Shown here: piece after piece, positions 47,427-54,584 of the stretch
Position numbering within the stretch: the stretch's first letter is position 1
How the letters are laid out: each line of letters starts with the position of its first letter
From: an uncultured Bacteroidota bacterium
GTDB lineage: Bacteria; Bacteroidota; Bacteroidia; Chitinophagales; Chitinophagaceae
Assembly: GCA_903958045.1 (NCBI GenBank)
Contig: CAJBRT010000215.1
Span: 1-54,584 of the forward strand
Reading direction: 5' to 3'
DNA: 54,584 bases
Notes under the pieces: model-generated
What the model saw: the letters and a program-made list of their open reading frames with translations, nothing else
Database searches by the model: none
What the model was told of the DNA's origin: nothing
Translations under genes and position numbers: made by a program

Positions 47427-48188
47427 ATGTTGGATCCCATTATCAAAGTAGAAAACCTCACTAAAAAGTACGGTGATTTTGAAGCCGTTAAAGGGCTCAG
47501 TTTTGAAGTATATCCGGGTGAAATATTTGGTCTCTTAGGCCCTAATGGCGCCGGAAAATCTACCACACTTGAAATTATTGAAACGCTTCGCGAAAAAACC
47601 AGTGGGACAGTAATCGTGAACGGCATAAATATTGAAAAAGATCCTGCATCCGTAAAAAAAATCATTGGCGTTCAGTTACAAACAGCGGGTTTTTATCCAG
47701 GTCTTAATTTAATAGAGTTACTAGATTTATTTGCCGGACTTTACAACGAGGAAATAGACCCCTTAGCCATACTTGATAGCGTAAACCTAAGAGATAAAGC
47801 AAAAGCTAAATTTAAAGAATTGAGTGGGGGGCAAAAACAACGTTTTTCAATTGCCACCACTTTAATTAATAAACCCCTTTTAATTTTTTTAGACGAACCC
47901 ACTACTGGACTAGATCCTCAGGCGCGCCGAAATTTATGGGACCTCATCAGATCCATTAGAGATAGTGGTACAACCGTTGTTATTACCACGCACTATATGG
48001 ATGAGGCTGAAATTTTATGTGATAGGGTGGCCATTGTAGATAGCGGAAAGCTTATAGCCATTGACACCCCCGATCAATTGATTGATGATTTAGTAGCAGG
48101 TGGTTTTGAAAAACCAAAAGAAGTAAAGCAGGCTAATTTAGAAGACGTGTTTATTCATTTAACAGGTCACGCTCTAAGAGAAGCATAA
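47427..48188 (+). CDS. ABC transporter ATP-binding protein (exporter type)
   Basis: Walker A GPNGAGKST, signature LSGGQKQRFSIA, Walker B LLIFLDEPTTGLDP, H-loop TTHYMDEAE. Confidence 0.94.
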   Translation: MLDPIIKVENLTKKYGDFEAVKGLSFEVYPGEIFGLLGPNGAGKSTTLEIIETLREKTSGTVIVNGINIEKDPASVKKIIGVQLQTAGFYPGLNLIELLDLFAGLYNEEIDPLAILDSVNLRDKAKAKFKELSGGQKQRFSIATTLINKPLLIFLDEPTTGLDPQARRNLWDLIRSIRDSGTTVVITTHYMDEAEILCDRVAIVDSGKLIAIDTPDQLIDDLVAGGFEKPKEVKQANLEDVFIHLTGHALREA

Positions 48189-48197
48189 AATTATACC

Positions 48198-48725
48198 ATG
48201 GAAAAAGATCCTAAATATCCAATTGGAAAATACGAAGCGCGGCCTTTTTCAGCAGCACAAAAGAAAATATGGCTTGCTGATATTCAGTTTTTACCAAATG
48301 AACTAGAACAGTCTATCGAAAACTTAGACGAAGCGCAACTACATACCCCGTATAGAGATGGGGGGTGGACAGTGCACCAACTCGTGCATCATTTGGCGGA
48401 TAGTCATATGAATTCTTTTATTAGGTTTAAACTTGCTTTAACAGAAGACAACCCTACTATAAAACCATACGAAGAAAACGCTTGGTCAGAAACGGCTGAT
48501 GTTGTTAAAGAGCCTATCAATGTTTCTATTACTTTACTCTATGCGCTGCACAAACGCTGGTTAACACTACTTCAAAATATGTCGGATTCCGATTTTGAAA
48601 AAACATTGTTTAATCCACAACGCAGAGGTCAAATAACACTATGGGACATGCTCGGTATTTATGCATGGCACGGTAAACACCATGTAGCGCATATCAAAAC
48701 ATTAAAAGAAAACAAAGGCTGGTAA
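48198..48725 (+). CDS. YfiT/BstA-family (DinB fold) putative thiol transferase
   Basis: DGGWTVHQLVHHLADSHMNSFIRFKLALTEDNPTIKPYEENAWSE…WHGKHHVAHI. Confidence 0.88.
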   Translation: MEKDPKYPIGKYEARPFSAAQKKIWLADIQFLPNELEQSIENLDEAQLHTPYRDGGWTVHQLVHHLADSHMNSFIRFKLALTEDNPTIKPYEENAWSETADVVKEPINVSITLLYALHKRWLTLLQNMSDSDFEKTLFNPQRRGQITLWDMLGIYAWHGKHHVAHIKTLKENKGW

Positions 48726-48741
48726 ACTTTATTTGTAATGC

Positions 48742-49299
48742 ATGAGAGAGCAGCGCTGGAAAAAAATTTCATCTAAAAAAGTATTTGAAGACAAGTGGTT
48801 TAAAGCTAGGGCCGACGCTTGTCAATTTCCGGATGGAAGAATAATTGATCCGTATTATGTTGTTGAACTTCCTGATTGGGCAAATGCAGTGGTGGTGACA
48901 CCTAACAATGAAATTGTTTTAGTAAAACAATACCGTTATCCTGTAGATGCTCTAACCCTAGAACTTCCTGGGGGTGTTATTAATGAAGGCGAAGACCCCT
49001 CGTTAGCAGCACTTAGAGAAACTATTGAAGAAACGGGTTATACATCGGATAGTATTCGACTCATTTGTAAGCTAGCACCCAATCCAGCCATCAATGACAA
49101 CACTGCTTATTTTTATTTAATTGAAAATGCAGTGCCTACTAAACATATCAATCCAGATTTTTATGAAGACATTGAAGTGGTGTTGTATAGTAAAAAGGAT
49201 TTTATTGAACTACTCCAGCAAAATAAAATCATGCATGGCGTTCAGTTAGGACCCATTTATGAAGCCCTTATTCAACTTGGTTGGCTACAATACAGTTGA
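48742..49299 (+). CDS. NUDIX hydrolase (ADP-ribose pyrophosphatase-like)
   Basis: Nudix box GGVINEGEDPSLAALRETIEETGY. Confidence 0.92.
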   Translation: MREQRWKKISSKKVFEDKWFKARADACQFPDGRIIDPYYVVELPDWANAVVVTPNNEIVLVKQYRYPVDALTLELPGGVINEGEDPSLAALRETIEETGYTSDSIRLICKLAPNPAINDNTAYFYLIENAVPTKHINPDFYEDIEVVLYSKKDFIELLQQNKIMHGVQLGPIYEALIQLGWLQYS

Positions 49300-50589
49300 T
49301 GGAATAATGCCTTTTATTTCTCCCACTAAAAATACGCTTCCACATACCACAATTAAATCAGTGGCGGATGCCTGTTTTTGAGCGGCACTAATGGCTTCAT
49401 TAACATGGGCGTAAACATTTCCAGTCAAACCATGCGCTGTTGCTTTTTCTTGCAGCTCATGCGCATCAATGGCTCTTTCTATTTGTGCCTTTGTAAAATA
49501 ATAGGTAGCGTGCGTTGGTAATAACGCAAGCACACTATCAATGTCTTTGTCTTTTACCATGCCAAAAACTAAGTGTAAATGTGTGTTTTGTATCAGTGCT
49601 ATTTGTGCGAGCAGTGTTTGAATACCTGCTACATTGTGCGCCACATCTACCACGGTAGTGGGATTATTTCCAATTACTTGCCACCTTCCATAGAGTCCGG
49701 TATTTATTTTTACATGGCTAAGGCCCGTTGCAATATTTTCATTCGCTATTTCCCAACCTTTTGATTGTAAAATACCCACAGCAGTTAATACGCCTAAAAC
49801 ATTTTTTGCTTGATAGCTTCCATTTAAATCAAGTTGATACGTATTGGTTGCGCCGGTTACATTATTTGCAACATCCACATGTAAAAAATCGTGTTCATAT
49901 TTGGTGCCCTGTATGCTATATAAACCCGGTGCATAAGTGATGGCCGTATTGCTAGCGGCCGCATCAAAAACGGGCCTAGTATCAGGAGTGTATTCACTAA
50001 TAACACAAGGCACATCTTTTTTAATGATACCTGCTTTTTCACCTGCAATTAGTGGTATGGTATCTCCTAAAAACTGAGTATGGTCAAGTCCAATATTGGT
50101 AATGATAGAAACTTCGGGTGTAATAATATTCGTGCTGTCTAAACGACCGCCAAGGCCTACTTCAATAACAGCAATGTCCACTTTTTGCGCCGCAAAATAA
50201 CTGAATGCCATGGCAACGGTTATTTCAAAAAACGAAGGCTGAATGGCCTCAATAAGTGGCTTTATTTTTTCTGTAAAATCAACAACAAAATCTTTGGAAC
50301 AATAGTTGCCATCAATTTTAATTCTTTCTCTAAAATCTACTAAGTGGGGGGATGTATAAAGCCCCGTTTTATATCCAGCAGTTTGTAAAATGGAAGCGAG
50401 CATATGACTGGTAGAACCCTTTCCATTGGTACCAGCAATATGAATAGATTTAAATTGGTGCTGCGGATTACCTAATGCCTCACAAAGTGCAATGGTATTG
50501 GTTAAATCGGCTTTGTAAGCAGCAGCTCCCACACGACTAAACATAGGAAGTTGTGTAAATAAATACTCAGTTGTTTGGTCGTAATTCAT
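49285..50589 (-). CDS. folC: Bifunctional folylpolyglutamate/dihydrofolate synthase
   Basis: IHIAGTNGKGSTSHMLASILQTAGYKTGLYTSPHLVDFRERIKIDG, EVGLGGRLDSTNI. Confidence 0.95.
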   Translation of the reverse strand: MNYDQTTEYLFTQLPMFSRVGAAAYKADLTNTIALCEALGNPQHQFKSIHIAGTNGKGSTSHMLASILQTAGYKTGLYTSPHLVDFRERIKIDGNYCSKDFVVDFTEKIKPLIEAIQPSFFEITVAMAFSYFAAQKVDIAVIEVGLGGRLDSTNIITPEVSIITNIGLDHTQFLGDTIPLIAGEKAGIIKKDVPCVISEYTPDTRPVFDAAASNTAITYAPGLYSIQGTKYEHDFLHVDVANNVTGATNTYQLDLNGSYQAKNVLGVLTAVGILQSKGWEIANENIATGLSHVKINTGLYGRWQVIGNNPTTVVDVAHNVAGIQTLLAQIALIQNTHLHLVFGMVKDKDIDSVLALLPTHATYYFTKAQIERAIDAHELQEKATAHGLTGNVYAHVNEAISAAQKQASATDLIVVCGSVFLVGEIKGIIPSTVL

Positions 50590-51426
50590 TTACTCGTGAA
50601 TCTTAAAACTAAATACAATCGTTCCTTTTTGTTCGGGATCATTGCCTGCATTTAAGCGGAGCATTTTCGCTTTTTTGATAGCAATATTTCGGATAGTTGC
50701 ATTTGTGGTGGTTGTTCCGCGTGGGTTTACGGCAGCACTCATCACTTGTCCATTCTCATTTACCACAATGTCTACTGCTACTTTTGCATTTTCATTAAAA
50801 TCATCTTCAAAACTTGGAAGTTTTGTAATGCGTCTTCCATCCAGTCCACTTCTGATATTTACGCCACCGCCCGCACCAGCAGGGCCGCCTGTGCCATTGC
50901 CTCCATTACCAGTGTAGCTATCTGAATTAGGGTTGCCATTTGGTTTTCCTTGATCGCCCTTTCCGCCCGCAATGCCTTGGTCCGTTTTTCCGTTATAGCT
51001 ATCGGCGTTGTTGCCACTGGTAGTAGAGCTTGAACCGCCACCAAATACTGCTTTTGGTTTTGGTGGGGTAGGAACAGGTGGCGTTGTTACCGTTTCTTTT
51101 TTTACTGTTTTTGTAGCTACTGCTGCTGCCTCATTTGTTTCGTTGGCATCAGTTTGTATGGGCTTACTTGCTTCAACTTGTGCCGGTGGTGTTGTTTTGG
51201 AATTGTCTGTTTCTGTGGCTGCTTCTCCCGGTATTTGAGGGGGTTCGGTACCCAAGCCAGTTTCTGAATTACCTAAATTTACTTCAATGCCTTCGCCAAA
51301 AGTGGGTGTTGGTATTTGAGGTAGTTCCCATGTTAGAAAAAAGAAAATGCAAAAAAGCAACAAACAAATAACGGCTGTTATAAGTCCTGCTTTAATATTT
51401 TTTTCTTTTTCAAACCCAATGGTCAT
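50590..51426 (-). CDS. TonB-like energy transducer with Pro- and Gly-rich linker
   Basis: N-terminal TM helix, proline-rich then Gly/Asn/Ser-rich spacer, C-terminal VAVDIVVNENGQVMSAAVNPRGTTTTNATIRNIAIKKAKML. Confidence 0.82.
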   Translation of the reverse strand: MTIGFEKEKNIKAGLITAVICLLLFCIFFFLTWELPQIPTPTFGEGIEVNLGNSETGLGTEPPQIPGEAATETDNSKTTPPAQVEASKPIQTDANETNEAAAVATKTVKKETVTTPPVPTPPKPKAVFGGGSSSTTSGNNADSYNGKTDQGIAGGKGDQGKPNGNPNSDSYTGNGGNGTGGPAGAGGGVNIRSGLDGRRITKLPSFEDDFNENAKVAVDIVVNENGQVMSAAVNPRGTTTTNATIRNIAIKKAKMLRLNAGNDPEQKGTIVFSFKIHE

Positions 51427-51548
51427 GTAAATAGGTATTAATGCTTATAAAGCTACGGGTTAAGGCGTCAATTCAAATGAATGTTGAAAATTAACGCTTA
51501 TTAGGGGGAGTAATCCACCTTTATGGCCTAAAAAAAAGTTAAGAACCC

Positions 51549-52328
51549 TTATTTGAAAAATACGTCGTAGCCAAATCTTAAAATAGTCGCACAAATAACG
51601 AGTAAAAAGAACACGCGGATAAATTGGTTACCCTTTGCAATAGCCAGTTTTGCACCCAATAGCCCCCCAACAGCGTTGCAAATAGCCATGGGAATGGCAA
51701 CACCCCAAATGATAGTTCCCTTTAAAATAAATAGCAGAATAGATCCAAAATTGGTAGACAAATTTACCAGCTTGGCATTGGCGCTGGCATGCAAAAAATC
51801 ATAACCTAGTATGGCAATAAAGCCGAGTACTAAAAAACTTCCAGTACCAGGTCCAATAAATCCATCATAAAATCCAACAGTGGCACTTAACAGTAAACTG
51901 CGAAGTAAAAGCGCTTTATTGGAAAGCTGTTTTGATTGCGCTTGACCAAAACTTTTTTTGGTATACGTGTATATCGCCACAACAATGAGAACGCAAAATA
52001 AAATAGGTTTCATATGCGTGTTACCCATTTTGCTTAATAGCTCGGAGCCTAAAAATGCAAATGAAAAGGCAACGGTGCACATGAGGGCCATTTGTTTCCA
52101 ATCAATGTTTACTTTTTTTATGTATTGTTTAGCCGCAAAAAAAGTACCACTAAATGCAGGGATTTTTAAAGAGCCTATTACAGTAGCTACGGGTAAATTA
52201 GGCATTAATATAAGCGCAGTAGGCGTTTGAATAAGCCCACCGCCACCTACAATGGCGTCTACAAAACCTGCACCAAATGCAGCGATGCATAAAAAGAGTA
52301 AAGTAATCGAATCTATTTGATCAAACAT
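51549..52328 (-). CDS. TSUP-family (TauE/SafE-like) permease
   Basis: FGAGFVDAIVGGGGLIQTPTALIL… GFYDGFIGPGTGSFLVLGFIAILGYDFLHASANAKLVNLSTNFGS. Confidence 0.9.
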   Translation of the reverse strand: MFDQIDSITLLFLCIAAFGAGFVDAIVGGGGLIQTPTALILMPNLPVATVIGSLKIPAFSGTFFAAKQYIKKVNIDWKQMALMCTVAFSFAFLGSELLSKMGNTHMKPILFCVLIVVAIYTYTKKSFGQAQSKQLSNKALLLRSLLLSATVGFYDGFIGPGTGSFLVLGFIAILGYDFLHASANAKLVNLSTNFGSILLFILKGTIIWGVAIPMAICNAVGGLLGAKLAIAKGNQFIRVFFLLVICATILRFGYDVFFK

Positions 52329-53247
52329 GTTGTGACTGTTTTTTGTGTTGACCTGAATTGGCTAGGATCAGTCCAAAAATAACAATACCCGCACTAATCA
52401 TGTGTATTTTTTGGAAAGGCTCATTTAAAAATAAAACGGCTTCGATGGTGCTAATAATAGGGATGAGGTTACCAAATAAAACAGTGGTGCCTGCGCCAAT
52501 TCTTTTGATCGCTGCATTCCAACATAAAAAAGAAACCACCGATGTTCCGGCACCCAAATAGATGAGGGATACTACAAGTGAATTGTTCCAAACAATAGGA
52601 GTGGCGTTTACTTGTTCCATTAAAAAACCAGGTAGTATTAATAAAGTGCCCAGTCCAAAAATGGCTAATAAAAAAGTAGTTGCAGAAATAGTAGCTGGCT
52701 TTTTTCGGACGAGTACATTGTATACTGCAAATGCAATGGCACCAGCCAGCGCCCACAAATCACCTATCGAAAAAGTAAAAGATAGTAGTGTTTGTAAGCT
52801 GCCTTTGGAAATCAGTAACAATACCCCAGACAAACAAACCAGCATGCCAGTAAGTCTAAATGCATTGATGCGTTCGCCAATAAATATAATCGCAAATGTA
52901 GTGGCAAAAATGGGAGAAGACGTGGTGCTGATAAGCGCCATATTAATGGCAGTGGTATAATGCCCAGATATGTACAAACAAGTATTAAATAATGCAATAC
53001 CACTCAGCGATACCCAAAATAAATAGGCTTTGTGTTTTGTTAAAATATGCCACTCTTTTTTAAATGCGGCATAAGCAATGGGAATCATTAATACCGTAGC
53101 TAAAGACCATCTGCAAAACGCAAGTGTAATAGGAGGTATTTGCTGGTTCACCCCTCTGGCAATTACAAAATTACCAGCCCAAATAATGGCTGCCACAGTT
53201 GCGAGTAGCATACCTAGATATCTATTTTTACGGGCGTCCACCGGCAA
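52321..53247 (-). CDS. EamA/DMT-family transporter
   Basis: Two EamA-type repeats (AAIIWAGNFVIARGV…; GDLWALAGAIAFAVYNVLVRK). ORF-track start is TTG; first ATG at 53211; start uncertain. Confidence 0.9.
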   Translation of the reverse strand: MPVDARKNRYLGMLLATVAAIIWAGNFVIARGVNQQIPPITLAFCRWSLATVLMIPIAYAAFKKEWHILTKHKAYLFWVSLSGIALFNTCLYISGHYTTAINMALISTTSSPIFATTFAIIFIGERINAFRLTGMLVCLSGVLLLISKGSLQTLLSFTFSIGDLWALAGAIAFAVYNVLVRKKPATISATTFLLAIFGLGTLLILPGFLMEQVNATPIVWNNSLVVSLIYLGAGTSVVSFLCWNAAIKRIGAGTTVLFGNLIPIISTIEAVLFLNEPFQKIHMISAGIVIFGLILANSGQHKKQSQHV

Positions 53248-54541
53248 AATCCATTTCGTAATTGCCTTTAATGCGTTCTATTGGCGGATTAAAATATCCA
53301 AATTTTACTTTTGGAAATTCGTCAGCAATAAGGCTCATGAGTTGTTTAACACCCAACATTTCGCCGGTTTCGTTGACGCCAATTTTACCCATGTACCAGT
53401 CCGGATCGATATTAAAATTACGCCACTGAATCATAGTCAAATCAGTATCAATAATAAGTTTACGAAGCGCTTCATATTCTTCTACACTGTCTGTCATGCC
53501 CGGAAAAACAAAGTAATTAATACTTGCCCATCCACCATAACTGCGCATTACTTTTAAACTCTCAATGATATCTTCAAATTGATAATTATTGGGTCTGTAA
53601 TAAGGCTCATAAATATGTTTACGCGCAGAATTGGTACTTACCCGAATACTGTTTAAACCCACTTCACACAAGGCTTTTACGGCGTCTGGTTTAGAGCCAT
53701 TGGTATTGATATTGATACTGCCTTTGTCGGTGTGTTTTCTAATTTCAATAATGGATTCTCTAATCGTTTCCCACATGAGGAGTGGCTCACCTTCACAACC
53801 TTGTCCAAAACTAATGAGTGGGAAAGGCGCATTTTTTAAATGCGGCACTGTAAACTCTACAATTTCTTCGGCGGTAGGTTTAAACGTTAAACGGTCTTGT
53901 GTAGAAACAATGGTTTCATCGGAGGGTTGAAAAGAAATACATCCAATACAATTGGCATTACAAGCTGGAGAAGTTGGTACGGGACATTCCCATCTAGACA
54001 TTGAAAAATTGCGCGCAGCAGGACAGTTGTAGGTCATGCAGCAGTTTTCCATCAAATGTTTTACGAGTCTATTGTGCGGATAATTCGCTAATAATACCTC
54101 GGTACCAGAAGTAATTATTGCATCGTCATAACCGGCACACTCTTGTCTGATATCCTGTTCAATTCTTACCGCGGGCACATAGGTTTTATTGTCTAACCAA
54201 CCTGCTGCTGTGTAGCAAAACAAGGGAAGTGTAGGAGCTTCGGCTTCTGTTTCGTAAGCGGCAATATATAAACCGGTATGTGCGGGTGGAATAAATGCTG
54301 CTACGGCCCAACCTTTGTCACATAATCGCATTTCTCCTGTTTCAACATCTAGTCCAATGCCACGTCTACCAGGTAATTCATACAAATTGCCCCCTTCTGG
54401 AAGTTCAATCCAATCGGCAGGATCTATGGGCATGGCATCCCAACCGGCACGTCCAACCACATACAAACTTGTGTCTTCGTAAATATTTCCTTCGCCGTCT
54501 GAATATAATATGTAGGGTGACTGTTGAAGTGGACTTGCCAT
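53228..54541 (-). CDS. Radical SAM protein of unknown function
   Basis: CxxxCxxC motif CNANCIGC with preceding CCMTYNCPAARNFSMSRWECPVPTSPAC; SAM-fold signatures LISFGQGCEGEPLL, ININTNGSKPDAVKALCEVGLNSIRVSTNS. Confidence 0.88.
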   Translation of the reverse strand: MASPLQQSPYILYSDGEGNIYEDTSLYVVGRAGWDAMPIDPADWIELPEGGNLYELPGRRGIGLDVETGEMRLCDKGWAVAAFIPPAHTGLYIAAYETEAEAPTLPLFCYTAAGWLDNKTYVPAVRIEQDIRQECAGYDDAIITSGTEVLLANYPHNRLVKHLMENCCMTYNCPAARNFSMSRWECPVPTSPACNANCIGCISFQPSDETIVSTQDRLTFKPTAEEIVEFTVPHLKNAPFPLISFGQGCEGEPLLMWETIRESIIEIRKHTDKGSININTNGSKPDAVKALCEVGLNSIRVSTNSARKHIYEPYYRPNNYQFEDIIESLKVMRSYGGWASINYFVFPGMTDSVEEYEALRKLIIDTDLTMIQWRNFNIDPDWYMGKIGVNETGEMLGVKQLMSLIADEFPKVKFGYFNPPIERIKGNYEMDFAGGRP

Positions 54542-54542
54542 G

Positions 54543-54584
54543 TTATTGATTTAAGCGTTCTTGACAAAATACATTAAAAGCTGC
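54543..54584 (-). CDS. C-terminal end (…AAFNVFCQERLNQ*) of an upstream CDS truncated by the window edge
   Basis: Open frame from the window edge to TAA at 54543-54545, 1 nt before the radical SAM ATG. Confidence 0.4.
   Translation of the reverse strand, partial: AAFNVFCQERLNQ

Noticed and set aside
52562-52960. 132-aa ORF antisense to the EamA gene
   Set aside because: Shadow ORF with no independent support.
53078-53557. 159-aa plus-strand ORF across the EamA and radical SAM genes
   Set aside because: Antisense to two strongly supported genes; composition unlike a real protein and no promoter.
1-54584. CRISPR arrays, IS elements, integrases, toxin-antitoxin or defence systems
   Set aside because: No spaced direct repeats, transposase/recombinase motifs or known defence domains were seen among the ORFs by reading; a DefenseFinder/PADLOC run would be the decisive check.

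Overview
This ~54.6 kb window looks like chromosome from a Bacteroidota bacterium, probably a Chitinophagaceae relative. That placement is inferred from the SusC/SusD pair, TAnnTTTG-type promoters, and gene content and order. Nearly all of the sequence is explained by about 45 densely packed genes, mostly housekeeping: dnaG, clpC, ubiX, glgP, icd, smpB, accD, fbaA, cystathionine beta-synthase, plsX-rpmF-DUF177, dcd, argS, dnaK, aspC-like, sdaA, mqnE, nupC, trxA, dnaE, folC, and one tRNA-Leu(GAG). I saw no CRISPR array, rRNA, transposase, phage module or obvious defence island. The accessory content is modest: a SusC/SusD/DUF4397 operon followed by a barrel-less MG2/TonB-plug protein, an NRAMP-UspA fusion, a lipoprotein of unknown family, a secreted beta-helix protein, and an uncharacterised radical SAM gene packed head-to-tail with EamA and TSUP transporter genes. 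The items most worth a second look are (1) the radical SAM/EamA/TSUP cluster, (2) an intact short ORF that looks like an aspartokinase whose catalytic motifs have eroded, with a palindrome in its divergent promoter, (3) a STAS protein with Asp where the phospho-acceptor Ser is expected, (4) a perfect 15-nt dyad containing a DnaA-box-like sequence upstream of clpC, with further DnaA-box-like sites next to dnaG and dnaE, and (5) two back-to-back perfect hairpins inside tspO. None of these is proven to be a new system. All function calls come from reading the protein sequences by eye, without database searches.
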